Shown: positions 15,085 through 23,352, counted from the stretch's first letter. The stretch is 26,137 nucleotides of DNA from CALGLS01 sp047626155 (GCA_047626155.1 JBLHRR010000070.1:1-26137), one strand, 5' to 3'. Notes: a model not told the origin generated them from the letters alone. Numbers and translations are program-made.

Positions 15085-17325
15085 ATGAGTCACAACCAAA
15101 GGAGAATTATTTTAACCATTTTCTCCATTCTAGCTTGCGTCAGTATTTATTTCTGTACCCAATTGCAATTTGCTTTTTCGCTGGATCAGTTTTTTCCGGA
15201 AGGAGATGAAGATTTGGCATATTACAAAGAATTCGAAAAGAACTTTGAGCAGGATGTTAATTTTCTGTTGGTTGCCTTACCAAGAGAAGAAGGTGTTTTT
15301 GATTCTGTATTTCTAACGAAGGTAAAAGCGTTCACAGAAGAATCGTTACAGCTTCCCCTAATTTCTGAAAGCCAGTCGCTGACCAGTATCCAGCGCCCGC
15401 TTAAAACGCCTTTTGGAATAACGACTATTCCCTTTATCCACATTGATGATCCGTCTCAATATGAGAGAGACAAAGAAAAAGTCTTACAGGATGAACGTCT
15501 AGTGCATACGCTGATAGATAAGGAAGCAAAAGCGCTGATCGTAGCAATGAAAACAGAAACGGGGATGATGGACATTATGGAGTCTACGCAAATTGTGAAT
15601 AATGTAGAACAATTGTTGAAAGACCATGAGCTCGATGATTATCATATGCTAGGTTCTGCTTTTTTTGCTAAAGAAATGGTCGACATGCAAAAGCGGGAAG
15701 TGGTGGTTACCTCCATGGTCTCCGGTATTTTGGTGAGCATTATTATGTTCCTAATTTTTCGTCGCTTTTGGGGGACGATGTTGGCACTGGTTTCCATCAC
15801 ATTAGGTATGTTACTATTTATGGGCTTTATGGGTGCTACAGGAAGGCCGCTCAACGCGATGTCTGCCCTCTATCCTATGTTGATGATTATTGTTGGAACC
15901 TCTGATGTCATTCACATCATGTCAAAGTACATTGATGAATTGCACAAAGGGACGAGTAAGCACGATGCGGTAAAAGTAACCATCAAAGAAATCGGAATGG
16001 CTACGTTATTGACTTCCCTCACTACCGCTATTGGTTTCATGGCTTTGGTAACCAGTAAAATAATTCCCATTCGGGACTTCGGAATCAACTCTGCTGTAGG
16101 AGTAATGGTGGCTTATGTAACTGTATTGTTTTTTACAACGGCTGTTATTTCATTTTTTAAAACAGATCAACTTATTAAACTGGTGGGAGAAGGGGGTAAG
16201 TGGCATGATCTAATGGACTGGGCTAATGGATTGACGATAAGACATCCGAGACGTATCGCGATAGGTGGCCTTTTCTTTTTTGCGTTCAGTATTTATGGCA
16301 TTTCTCAAATAACCACCAACTATCGGATTGAAAGTAACTTACCAAGAGGAGCAAAACTCACAAATGACTTTTTCTTTTTTGAAGATAAAATGGCCGGTTT
16401 CCGTCCTGTCGAATATGCGGTTTATGCTCAAGGAGATTATATGGCTGATGACTTTGAGGTGCTTCAGGAAATTGATAAGTTGGAACAACATTTACGGAAA
16501 GTAAATCATCTGCAATCCATTCAATCCATCACAACGGTTTACAAGACGCTGAATCAAATGTACAAGGGCAATCGCCAGGAGGCATATCGAATGCCAGAGA
16601 AGGAGGCGGATTTCAAAAAGTATAAAAAGCTAGCCTCCAAAGCCAGCGGCGCTACAGATAAAATACTGTTGAGTAAGGATAAAAAGATTGCCAGGATTTC
16701 GACTCGTGCTAAGGACATCGGTGCTGATCGCATCAAAGAGAAAGGAGAGGAGATTAAGACATGGATTGCCAAAAACATTGATCCGAATATAGCGGTTTTC
16801 AAAGAAACAGGGACAGGTTTGATCATGGACAAAAATGGAGATTACATCCGTAAGAACCTATTGGAAGGTCTTGGTATGGCGATATTAATCATCAGTCTGT
16901 TAATGGCATTGTTGTTTAAAAATTGGAAGATGGTCATCATCTCTATGATTCCAAATATGTTTCCATTGCTTTTAGCTGGAGCAATGCTCGGATATATCGG
17001 GATAGAATTGGACGCCGGTATTTCAATCATCTTCGCCGTTATTTTCGGAATCGCAGTGGATGATACGATACACTTTTTGAGTAAATACAAATTAAGTATC
17101 GACAAAGGCCTAAGTGTCGATGATGCCATTGCCGTCACTTTTCAAGAAACAGGAAAGGCTATTTGCCTGACGAGTATCATCTTGTTTTTTGGTTTTCTGG
17201 TAATGCTGACCTCCATACATCCGCCAAGTGTAACGATTGGGATATTAATTAGTATTACACTGTTTAGTGCTGTTGTAGGAGACTTGTTGTTAATTCCGAT
17301 TTTGTTGCGTTGGTTGATGAAGTGA
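15085..17325 (+). CDS. RND/MMPL superfamily exporter
   Basis: A 746-residue protein from the ATG at 15085; a TTG at 15052 could extend it by 11 residues. Topology is the standard RND/MMPL layout: one N-terminal helix, a large extracytoplasmic domain, six helices, a second helix with another large domain, then five to six helices. The two sterol-sensing-like repeats carry GTSDVIHIMSKYIDEL (D274) and FGIAVDDTIHFLSKY (D659, D660), the membrane Asp residues expected for proton coupling. MMPL/HpnN-type relatives export lipids or hydrophobic compounds; the substrate here is unknown. No periplasmic adaptor or outer-membrane channel gene is adjacent, unlike tripartite RND pumps, which favours the single-component MMPL type. 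Confidence 0.9.
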   Translation: MSHNQRRIILTIFSILACVSIYFCTQLQFAFSLDQFFPEGDEDLAYYKEFEKNFEQDVNFLLVALPREEGVFDSVFLTKVKAFTEESLQLPLISESQSLTSIQRPLKTPFGITTIPFIHIDDPSQYERDKEKVLQDERLVHTLIDKEAKALIVAMKTETGMMDIMESTQIVNNVEQLLKDHELDDYHMLGSAFFAKEMVDMQKREVVVTSMVSGILVSIIMFLIFRRFWGTMLALVSITLGMLLFMGFMGATGRPLNAMSALYPMLMIIVGTSDVIHIMSKYIDELHKGTSKHDAVKVTIKEIGMATLLTSLTTAIGFMALVTSKIIPIRDFGINSAVGVMVAYVTVLFFTTAVISFFKTDQLIKLVGEGGKWHDLMDWANGLTIRHPRRIAIGGLFFFAFSIYGISQITTNYRIESNLPRGAKLTNDFFFFEDKMAGFRPVEYAVYAQGDYMADDFEVLQEIDKLEQHLRKVNHLQSIQSITTVYKTLNQMYKGNRQEAYRMPEKEADFKKYKKLASKASGATDKILLSKDKKIARISTRAKDIGADRIKEKGEEIKTWIAKNIDPNIAVFKETGTGLIMDKNGDYIRKNLLEGLGMAILIISLLMALLFKNWKMVIISMIPNMFPLLLAGAMLGYIGIELDAGISIIFAVIFGIAVDDTIHFLSKYKLSIDKGLSVDDAIAVTFQETGKAICLTSIILFFGFLVMLTSIHPPSVTIGILISITLFSAVVGDLLLIPILLRWLMK

Positions 17326-17400
17326 TTCTGTCAATGTGAAAACGGAGAGAGGCTGAAGGCCTCAGATTCTGCGATTATAACATACCATCCAGACTAAAAA

Positions 17401-17430
17401 GAAGGCAAAGCTAAAACTAGCTTTGCCTTC
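17401..17430. terminator. Perfect 13-bp stem-loop downstream of the RND gene
   Basis: GAAGGCAAAGCTA (17401-17413) and TAGCTTTGCCTTC (17418-17430) pair perfectly around AAAC. It lies 75 bp past the RND stop codon. The T-run (TTTTTAG) follows the stem only on the minus strand, so it is a better intrinsic terminator for leftward transcription, although no annotated gene reads in that direction. Confidence 0.6.
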
Positions 17431-17622
17431 TGAATGAGTCCCATGAATATATCTAATAATTTTAATTCAATTGGTTTTCTATAGTGGAAGTATTAGTGTT
17501 TTGTTTCATTAATGTGAGAGGACATAGCGCGAAATAGTGGTGATACTTTATAATAGCCTCCTAAAATAAATTAACGTACCACCACATGCATGCTAAAATC
17601 GGATTAGAATAAATTTAACTTT

Positions 17623-17731
17623 GGGATGGCCCCTCTACCATTTAGTTTTTTGTGCTAAAAGACCTGGTAAAGTAGGATTGAAATCGGTTTTGAGAATCGG
17701 TTTTTGTTTATGGCTCTTGAGGAGCCATCCC
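17623..17731. repeat. Long-range inverted repeat
   Basis: GGGATGGCCCCTC (17623-17635) and GAGGAGCCATCCC (17719-17731) are inverted copies matching at 12 of 13 positions, 83 bp apart. A local hairpin TGGCTC/GAGCCA sits on the right arm. The meaning is unknown; it may be the ends of a small element or part of an RNA fold. Confidence 0.45.
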
Positions 17732-18072
17732 TGATGCGTTTGGGTTATCGCAAATTCATTTGAACAAAATTGTTTTTTCATAGTATACTCGTTTGTTCTG
17801 GTTATGTAAGATTCTGATAGATTCGTCCATTTTTGGTATTTGCAGTTGTTTTCCCTCGTTGCAAATTCCGTAGTAGAAACCCTTTGTGACAGCGGAATAT
17901 TACTTATCCTAAAGTTAAAGGAGGCTAGATTTAGTTAAAGGCCGTTAAAATCAGTAGAATTGGGTGTTTAAGGGAACTCAGATTGCCTCGAGAACAGCAA
18001 TAATTTAAATACTAATTGGACATTTACTTGTACTAGATTTACAATGACCCAACATTGTTCTTTAATAATTTA

Positions 18073-18080
18073 TATTTTTG
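18073..18080 (+). promoter_or_regulatory. Possible -7 promoter element of the aldehyde dehydrogenase gene
   Basis: TATTTTTG matches the Bacteroidota -7 consensus TAnnTTTG and is followed by CGCC. The nearest upstream TTG (18055-18057) gives a 15-bp spacer, shorter than the usual ~19-20 bp, so support is weak. If used, the 5' UTR is about 155 nt and includes the imperfect palindrome at 18135-18158. Confidence 0.35.
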
Positions 18081-18134
18081 CGCCGCATTAGAGGGCAATG
18101 GGGTCATAAACTTTATCAAAACGATATAGGGTTT

Positions 18135-18158
18135 GCCTGCCTGGCGCAGCCAGTAGGC
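18135..18158. repeat. Imperfect REP-like palindrome
   Basis: GCCTGCCTGGC and GCCAGTAGGC flank a 3-base centre and form an imperfect hairpin. The 10-mer CCTGCCTGGC is shared with 3478-3487 in another intergenic region, which suggests a dispersed extragenic repeat. Confidence 0.4.
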
Positions 18159-18241
18159 TCACCGAATCGATTATTTAATCCATTCACAAATAAACCTTTT
18201 AACTAATTACTCAGTAAACCATTTACTAAAATAATAATACA

Positions 18242-19771
18242 ATGAATAAAGGATTTTTAAAAAAACTAGGTATCCTCAAGAAGAACAAAGGAACTAGTAC
18301 CGGTCTTAAATCGACTGCCAGCTCAAAGGAATATTTTGATTCTTATTCTCCGGTAGACGGAGCTCTTATTGGAAGCACTAGTGTTACCTCTAAGAAAGAA
18401 TATGAGAAGGTAATGGAAAAAGCACAAGCGGCTTATAAAGTATGGCGGACGACGCCAGCACCTAAGCGTGGAGAAATCGTACGTCTGTATGGTGATGCCT
18501 TGCGTGAAAACAAAGATGCACTTGGCCGTTTGGTTTCTTATGAAATGGGAAAGAGCCTTCAAGAAGGTTATGGTGAAGTACAAGAGATGATTGACATCTG
18601 TGATTTCGCAGTTGGATTGTCTCGCCAGTTGTACGGCTTGACGATGCACTCAGAAAGACCATCTCACCGTATGTATGAGCAGTGGCACCCGATCGGTGTT
18701 GTCGGAATCATTTCTGCTTTCAACTTCCCGGTTGCCGTTTGGGCTTGGAATGCAATGATTGCAATGGTTTGTGGTGACGTTTGTGTTTGGAAGCCATCTG
18801 AGAAAGCACCGCTTTGTGGTATTGCTTGTCAGAACATTTTTCAAAAGATATTAAAGGACAACAAAGTACCTGAAGGTGTCTCTTGTATGATCAATGGTGA
18901 TTACAAAGTTGGAGAATACCTAACAACAGACACACGTATCCCTTTGGTTTCTGCTACGGGTAGTACTCGTATGGGGAAAATCGTTGGAGCTACTGTTGCA
19001 GGTCGTCTAGGGCGCAGCTTGTTAGAATTAGGAGGAAACAATGCGATTATTGTAACGCCAAATTCTGATCTTAAGATTGTTTTGACTGGAGCCGTATTCG
19101 GTGCAGTAGGAACAGCTGGACAGCGTTGTACTTCCACTCGTAGATTGATCGTTCACGAATCAATGTATACTAAAACGAAAGCAGCATTGATTAAAGCTTA
19201 TGGTCAATTGAAAATTGGAGATCCACTAAATCCAAAGAACCACGTTGGGCCAGTCATCGATAAAGGTTCAGTAAACACTTACTTGGATTCTATCAAGAAG
19301 GCAAAAGCAGAAGGTGCGAAATTCATCGTTGAAGGAGGTGTGCTTAAAGGAAAGGCATATACTAGTGGTTGCTATGTGAAGCCATGTATCGCTGAGGTGG
19401 AGAATCATTTCAAAATCGTACAGCACGAAACCTTTGCTCCAATCTTGTACATTATGAAGTATAAAGATTTATCAGAAGCGATTGCGATGCAAAACGATGT
19501 ACCACAAGGTTTGTCCTCTGCCATCATGACGGATAGTTTGAAAGAAGCCGAATTCTTCTTGTCAGCTGCCGGTTCTGATTGTGGAATTGCTAATGTCAAT
19601 ATTGGTACCAGTGGTGCAGAGATTGGTGGTGCTTTCGGTGGAGAGAAAGAAACAGGAGGAGGAAGAGAAAGTGGATCTGATGCCTGGAAAGCCTATATGC
19701 GGCGCCAGACGAATACGATCAACTACAGTGAAGAATTGCCATTGGCACAGGGGATCAAATTTGATTTATAG
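18242..19771 (+). CDS. ALDH7-family aldehyde dehydrogenase, probably aminoadipate-semialdehyde (piperideine-6-carboxylate) dehydrogenase
   Basis: A 509-residue NAD-dependent aldehyde dehydrogenase. It has the oxyanion Asn N161 (SAFNFPVAVWAWN), the cofactor region GDVCVWKPSEKAP, the general base E272 (LELGGNNAI) and the catalytic C296 (GTAGQRCTSTRR). The ALDH7/antiquitin type is shown by ANVNIGTSGAEIGGAFGG and EKETGGGRESGSDAWKAYMR near the C-terminus, which bind the aminoadipate carboxylate in that family. The expected reaction is alpha-aminoadipate semialdehyde (in equilibrium with piperideine-6-carboxylate) to alpha-aminoadipate in lysine degradation. The first ~25 residues are a basic, Lys/Ser/Thr-rich extension. 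No other lysine-catabolic gene is adjacent, so the substrate rests on the family motif only. A bidirectional hairpin follows at 19867. Confidence 0.9.
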   Translation: MNKGFLKKLGILKKNKGTSTGLKSTASSKEYFDSYSPVDGALIGSTSVTSKKEYEKVMEKAQAAYKVWRTTPAPKRGEIVRLYGDALRENKDALGRLVSYEMGKSLQEGYGEVQEMIDICDFAVGLSRQLYGLTMHSERPSHRMYEQWHPIGVVGIISAFNFPVAVWAWNAMIAMVCGDVCVWKPSEKAPLCGIACQNIFQKILKDNKVPEGVSCMINGDYKVGEYLTTDTRIPLVSATGSTRMGKIVGATVAGRLGRSLLELGGNNAIIVTPNSDLKIVLTGAVFGAVGTAGQRCTSTRRLIVHESMYTKTKAALIKAYGQLKIGDPLNPKNHVGPVIDKGSVNTYLDSIKKAKAEGAKFIVEGGVLKGKAYTSGCYVKPCIAEVENHFKIVQHETFAPILYIMKYKDLSEAIAMQNDVPQGLSSAIMTDSLKEAEFFLSAAGSDCGIANVNIGTSGAEIGGAFGGEKETGGGRESGSDAWKAYMRRQTNTINYSEELPLAQGIKFDL

Positions 19772-19866
19772 AAATAAGCTTCCTTTTCACCGATACGCCC
19801 GCGGATAGATCTCCCCTTTAGAGCTTGGGGCAGGGCTGGCAAAAGTGAAAAGTAGCATTAAATTAA

Positions 19867-19899
19867 AAAAGGCAATAACGATTTTCGTTATTGCCTTTT
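19867..19899. terminator. Bidirectional terminator between ALDH and the first ArsR gene
   Basis: AAAAGGCAATAACGA pairs perfectly with TCGTTATTGCCTTTT (15 bp, 3-nt loop). The flanking T-rich and A-rich runs let it act on both strands, as suits the convergent genes ending at 19771 (+) and 19927 (-). Confidence 0.88.
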
Positions 19900-19926
19900 G
19901 TTTGTTTACGAGAAAAGCTGTCTCTC

Positions 19927-20232
19927 TCAATCCTTATGAAAAGTATCTACCGCCTTTAAAACACTAGTTAATTTGGAGTAGTTCACACTGTAATGGATGA
20001 ACTTGCCATCGCGTTCAGTGAGTACAATTTCTGTTGATCTTAGTATTTTTAGGTGTTGTGAAGTGATAGATTGCTCGAGCTTCATGCTGTTGTAAATCTT
20101 GTTTACATTGATGGTTTTGTGTTTGTCAATAAACTCGAGAATTTTCATTCTTAAAGGATGAGCTAAAGCCCGGAGTACCTCCGAGGATTCCTGCAACTTA
20201 TCGTCGTTAATGGTCACCGTTGACTTTCTCAT
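19927..20232 (-). CDS. ArsR-family winged-helix transcriptional regulator (copy 1)
   Basis: A 101-residue protein from the ATG at 20232. The longer frame (to 20340) would run over the promoter and the upstream terminator and is rejected. The winged helix-turn-helix is clear: LRALAHPLRMKILEFI, a recognition helix SITSQHLKILRSTEIV, and the wing TERDGKFIHYSVN. There are no cysteines, so the classical ArsR/SmtB metal site is absent, and the inducer, if any, is unknown. Copy 2 lies just upstream on the same strand with clear similarity (LEQS(I/V)xSQHLxILR, GKFI(H/Y)YS). Its own promoter, with a palindrome over the -7 box, suggests autoregulation (inference). Confidence 0.88.
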   Translation of the reverse strand: MRKSTVTINDDKLQESSEVLRALAHPLRMKILEFIDKHKTINVNKIYNSMKLEQSITSQHLKILRSTEIVLTERDGKFIHYSVNYSKLTSVLKAVDTFHKD

Positions 20233-20261
20233 AGTTAATGTTTGTTGTAGTGTATAAATTG

Positions 20262-20274
20262 TTTGCTTAGCAAA
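20262..20274. promoter_or_regulatory. Palindromic candidate operator of ArsR copy 1
   Basis: TTTGC-TTA-GCAAA is a perfect 5-bp palindrome with a 3-bp centre, 30-42 bp before the start codon. It overlaps the end of the predicted -7 box and the expected transcription start, a place where a bound dimer would block transcription. Confidence 0.5.
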
Positions 20275-20302
20275 TATGACACAATTATTCTTCCTAACAA
20301 AA
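20271..20302 (-). promoter_or_regulatory. Predicted Bacteroidota-type promoter of ArsR copy 1
   Basis: Read on the minus strand, TTTTG (20302-20298) is followed by 19 bp and then CATATTTG (20278-20271). This is close to the TTTG / TAnnTTTG consensus, with one mismatch and the expected spacing. The 5' UTR would be about 30 nt. Confidence 0.55.
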
Positions 20303-20315
20303 GAAAACCAACAAA

Positions 20316-20347
20316 AAATGCTGTATTCCTTGCGGAACACAGCATTT
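20316..20347 (-). terminator. Terminator of ArsR copy 2
   Basis: AAATGCTGT (20316-20324) and ACAGCATTT (20339-20347) pair over 9 bp, and an inner TTCC/GGAA extends the stem with a TTGC loop. On the minus strand it is followed by TTTTG, about 110 bp after the stop of copy 2 and upstream of the promoter of copy 1. The two regulators are therefore probably separate transcripts. Confidence 0.75.
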
Positions 20348-20454
20348 CTTTTCTATCAAAAAATAAAACTTTCAGTGTGAAACTAGCTGATAAACAGCAT
20401 ATTAGATTTCATTAAAGCAGTTAATGATATATATTAAACTACTAGATGTAATCC

Positions 20455-20793
20455 TTATGCAGCTAACTCTTCCACTAATCTTGAAATTTGGTTCAAACGG
20501 TTTTGATCCAAAGAGTAGTAGATGAATTTCCCTTGTCTTTCAGTAGCTACAACACCTGCGCGGCGTAAGATAGCCAAGTGCTGAGAAGCAACAGACTGTT
20601 CTAAACGTAGCTTGATATAAATATCAGTAACGGTCATTTGGTCGTTTGCCTCCAATAAATCGATTATGTTTTGTCTTAGTTTATGGTTGATTGCTCTTAG
20701 AACTAGTACCGCTTTCCTAAGCTCAGCATAGTCCAATTGTATGTCCCGTTTTCCCTTCTTTAAAATAACGGTCTCGTTTTTCTGCTTTCTCAT
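20455..20793 (-). CDS. ArsR-family winged-helix transcriptional regulator (copy 2)
   Basis: A 112-residue protein from the ATG at 20793. It has a basic N-terminus (MRKQKNETVILKKGKRD) and then the winged HTH: LRAINHKLRQNIIDLLEAND, TVTDIYIKLRLEQSVASQHL as scaffold and recognition helices, and TERQGKFIYYSLD as the wing. It has no cysteines, so no thiol metal site. It is a paralogue of copy 1; conservation is strongest in the recognition helix, so the two may bind similar operators. A terminator separates them. The targets are unknown; no arsenic, zinc or copper resistance gene is adjacent. Confidence 0.9.
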   Translation of the reverse strand: MRKQKNETVILKKGKRDIQLDYAELRKAVLVLRAINHKLRQNIIDLLEANDQMTVTDIYIKLRLEQSVASQHLAILRRAGVVATERQGKFIYYSLDQNRLNQISRLVEELAA

Positions 20794-20874
20794 ATTGATG
20801 TTTTTATAAATTAAATAATGACGATATACCAAAAGCCAAAAACTATACCAACAGGAGACATTAAATTCTCTTGT

Positions 20875-20904
20875 AAAACATAAAGTATCTGACTTTCAGC
20901 CAAA
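20875..20904 (-). promoter_or_regulatory. Weak candidate promoter of ArsR copy 2
   Basis: On the minus strand TTTG (20904-20901) is followed by 18 bp and then TATGTTTT (20882-20875), one mismatch from TAnnTTTG. It would give a ~75-nt leader. The AT-rich context makes chance matches likely. Confidence 0.3.
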
Positions 20905-20953
20905 AATAAAAATATTTTTTTAATAATCATAATAAGTTACAATACGAATATAA

Positions 20954-21649
20954 TTATAATATCTTCTTTTTACTCACCGTAATGCTTGGTGATTTAAAAT
21001 AATATGGGGAAAAGTAGGCCACATCGGCGAAGTCCTTATTGAGGAAAGACTGAAGAGCGGGAATTACCAAATTTTGTGCGGTACAAATGACCGTAGAATA
21101 AATCATTTGTGGATGATTAAGTATGATTTTACATTTTTCTAGACCGCTCCCGCAAAACAACAATTTGTTATCAGTTGTCAATAAAGAGTGAAATGCATCC
21201 GATTCTATGATTTTAGCATGCGTTTTTTCTATAATAGTATTATTAGCATCAAAAACGGCGGTATAGACCTCCATACGTCGGGCATCGATCAATGGGATGC
21301 TACATGCAGGGGCTTTTAGGCCTTCTTTTTTAGCTGCAGCTAATGCTAAAGATCCCAGCGTATCTACCGCAATCAAGGGGATATCCCAAGCATAACATAT
21401 CGCTTTCGCAGCGGAGGTGCCTACCCGTAACGAAGTATAAGAACCCGGCCCCTTACTTAGAGAAACAGCATCCAAGTCAGAAAAATTAATACTTGCCTGA
21501 TCCATAGCTGACTTTATCATCAAAGTAATCTTAGCAGAGTGGATATAACCCTCCTGACTTTCCACTAAAGCAAGCACCGTCTCTCCATCACTTAAGCAAA
21601 TAGAGCAAACTTCGGTGGCTGTTTCAAGATGTAGGATGGTTGATGACAT
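20954..21649 (-). CDS. tsaB: tRNA threonylcarbamoyladenosine biosynthesis protein TsaB
   Basis: A 231-residue protein. The N-terminus ILHLETATEVCSICLSDG and the signature LSKGPGSYTSLRVGTSAAKAICYAWDIPLIAVDTL identify the ASKHA-fold TsaB. HSAKITLMIKSAM and the LIDARRMEVYTAVFD strand are also typical. TsaB is the non-catalytic partner of TsaD in the complex that transfers threonylcarbamoyl to A37 of ANN-decoding tRNAs. The length is normal. It lies upstream of ArsR copy 2 on the same strand with a 160-bp AT-rich gap and diverges from the peroxidase gene. Confidence 0.95.
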   Translation of the reverse strand: MSSTILHLETATEVCSICLSDGETVLALVESQEGYIHSAKITLMIKSAMDQASINFSDLDAVSLSKGPGSYTSLRVGTSAAKAICYAWDIPLIAVDTLGSLALAAAKKEGLKAPACSIPLIDARRMEVYTAVFDANNTIIEKTHAKIIESDAFHSLLTTDNKLLFCGSGLEKCKIILNHPQMIYSTVICTAQNLVIPALQSFLNKDFADVAYFSPYYFKSPSITVSKKKIL

Positions 21650-21839
21650 TGAAAACGACTTTTTTTGATAAAACTAATCTGTAAAATTAAGTAAAGCTTC
21701 AGACTTCAATCGACTCTAGTCGGTAAATTTCAAAGGGAACCCCAATATTAATAGATCTAACCCACGTATTACGGGAATTGAAGTTGCACTTGAACTAGTA
21801 TGTTAAAAAGACCATATTATAATTCCCCTAAATTTGGTA

Positions 21840-21870
21840 TTGAAAAATAGCAATAAATAGCCTATTTTTG
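21840..21870 (+). promoter_or_regulatory. Predicted promoter of the di-haem peroxidase gene
   Basis: TTG (21840-21842) is followed by 20 bp and then TATTTTTG (21863-21870), a full match to the Bacteroidota -7 consensus TAnnTTTG with near-standard spacing. The start codon lies 55 bp downstream, giving a ~50-nt leader. Confidence 0.6.
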
Positions 21871-21925
21871 TTCAAAATAAGCCCCTGTTTATTTTAAATT
21901 CCTATAACTATAACAGAAGCTTGAC

Positions 21926-23275
21926 ATGAACATCAGCAAAACCTCAATTACCTTTATATTATTTCTTTTATTAGCCTTATTTATCGTTGCTTGTACAGCA
22001 GATGAATTAAATAATCCTTTAGATTCTAAACTAGAGGGGACATTAGTTCAATCTTGCCTGACTGGTTCCTTAGACGAATACCTACTTCCCAGAGAAGGAG
22101 CCTATGATGCTATTCCACAAGATCCAAAGAATCCGATTACTGCAGAAAAAGTAGCCTTAGGCAAAATGCTCTTCTTTGAAACGGGAGTAGCACTGGCTCC
22201 AATACAACAAGTAGGGAAGGAGAGCTATTCCTGCGGAAGTTGTCACGTGCCGGCTGCTGGTTTTTTACCGGGCAGTGCTCAGGGCGTTGCAGATGGAGGC
22301 GTCGGATATGGAAATGCAGGAGAGGGGCGTAGCAAATACATTTCTTATGATGACAACGAGTTAGATGCACAAGGAGCAAGACCGTTGAGTATGTGCAATG
22401 TAGCTTTTTCTACCAATACGAGTTGGAATGGGCAGTTTGGAGCCGGAGGGGTAAATATAGGGACGGAGTCTGTATGGAATAACAATACCGTTACGTCTGT
22501 CAATCACTTAGGCTTCAGCGGTATAGAAAGTCAGAATATAGAAGGAGTAGAATTGCACCGAATGGTATATGACAAAGCAGTAGTAGATAGTTTGGGGTAT
22601 ACAGACTTATTCGATCAGGTTTTTGAAAGTGTTCCTCAAGAAGATCGTTATACAAAGATGACTGCGAGCCTGGCGATCTCCGCTTACACCCGAACCATCA
22701 TTCCATATAAAGCTCCTTTTCAACAATGGTTGCAAGGGAATTCAACAGCGATGACCTCTCCTGAAAAACGAGGTGCCATTCTTTTTTTTGGAAAAGCAGG
22801 TTGTGTAAATTGTCATAAAGAGGCAGCGCTAAGCGCTATCAAATTCGAAGCAATAGGGGTAGAAGATTTATATCAAAACGGAGGTTTGAATACCGATGTC
22901 TCAGACAGCAGGAACCTAGGGAGAGGAGGTTTCACTGGCCTAGCTGAAGACCTATTTAAATTTCGAATCCCACAATTGTATAACCTCAAGAATGCAGGGC
23001 ACTATTTTCACGGGAGTTCTAAAAACTCTCTCAGAGAAGTCGTAGAATATTTCAACAATGCTATTCCAGAAAATGAGAATGTACCTGCGGCACAATTGTC
23101 CGTTTACTTCCGACCACTTCATTTGACGGAGCAGGAAATTGATGACCTGACAATTTTTCTTGAAGACTCCTTATACGATGACGATCTAGATCGTTATGTA
23201 CCTGAGGCGGTTCTATCTGGAAATTGTATCCCGAATAACGATTTGTTTTCTAGGATAGACTTGGGTTGTAATTGA
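21926..23275 (+). CDS. Di-haem cytochrome c peroxidase / MauG-like lipoprotein
   Basis: A 449-residue protein with a lipoprotein signal (LFIVAC, lipidated Cys at residue 23). Two c-type haem sites are visible: CGSCH at 103-107, after LGKMLFFETG, and CVNCH at 293-297. Both lie in the spacing expected for bacterial di-haem peroxidases. IPQLYNLKNAGHYFHGSSKNSLREVVEYF near the C-terminus is the family's conserved end region. CCP enzymes reduce H2O2 with electrons from small cytochromes, while MauG relatives oxidise proteins. Which one applies here is not readable from sequence. It should sit in the periplasm anchored to a membrane. Residues ~108-180 contain a long Gly/Asn-rich insertion. The gene has its own promoter and a terminator shared with dnaJ. 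Confidence 0.9.
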   Translation: MNISKTSITFILFLLLALFIVACTADELNNPLDSKLEGTLVQSCLTGSLDEYLLPREGAYDAIPQDPKNPITAEKVALGKMLFFETGVALAPIQQVGKESYSCGSCHVPAAGFLPGSAQGVADGGVGYGNAGEGRSKYISYDDNELDAQGARPLSMCNVAFSTNTSWNGQFGAGGVNIGTESVWNNNTVTSVNHLGFSGIESQNIEGVELHRMVYDKAVVDSLGYTDLFDQVFESVPQEDRYTKMTASLAISAYTRTIIPYKAPFQQWLQGNSTAMTSPEKRGAILFFGKAGCVNCHKEAALSAIKFEAIGVEDLYQNGGLNTDVSDSRNLGRGGFTGLAEDLFKFRIPQLYNLKNAGHYFHGSSKNSLREVVEYFNNAIPENENVPAAQLSVYFRPLHLTEQEIDDLTIFLEDSLYDDDLDRYVPEAVLSGNCIPNNDLFSRIDLGCN

Positions 23276-23290
23276 TTTAAGTAAAATGAA

Positions 23291-23328
23291 AAATCCTCTA
23301 ATAACTCGTTAGAGCTAGTAGAGGATTT
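23291..23328. terminator. Bidirectional terminator between the peroxidase gene and dnaJ
   Basis: AAATCCTCTA (23291-23300) pairs with TAGAGGATTT (23319-23328), with an inner CTC/GAG pairing. It sits between the convergent stops at 23275 (+) and 23353 (-). T-rich flanks are short. Confidence 0.65.
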
Positions 23329-23352
23329 CATATATTCACAATATAAAGGTCT

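Larger units (their letters stand above)
17326..18241. other. Long intergenic region with hairpins
   Basis: 916 bp with no supportable gene on either strand. It holds a perfect stem-loop (17401-17430), a longer-range inverted repeat (17623-17635 with 17719-17731), an imperfect palindrome around 18135-18158 and a -7-like promoter box (18073-18080) before the aldehyde dehydrogenase. The 17450-18050 stretch is otherwise AT-rich and featureless to me. It could host an ncRNA or decayed genes. Confidence 0.5.

Noticed and set aside
20233..20340. N-terminal extension of ArsR copy 1
   Set aside because: It would translate the predicted promoter, operator and the upstream terminator, and the added residues have no similarity to the family.
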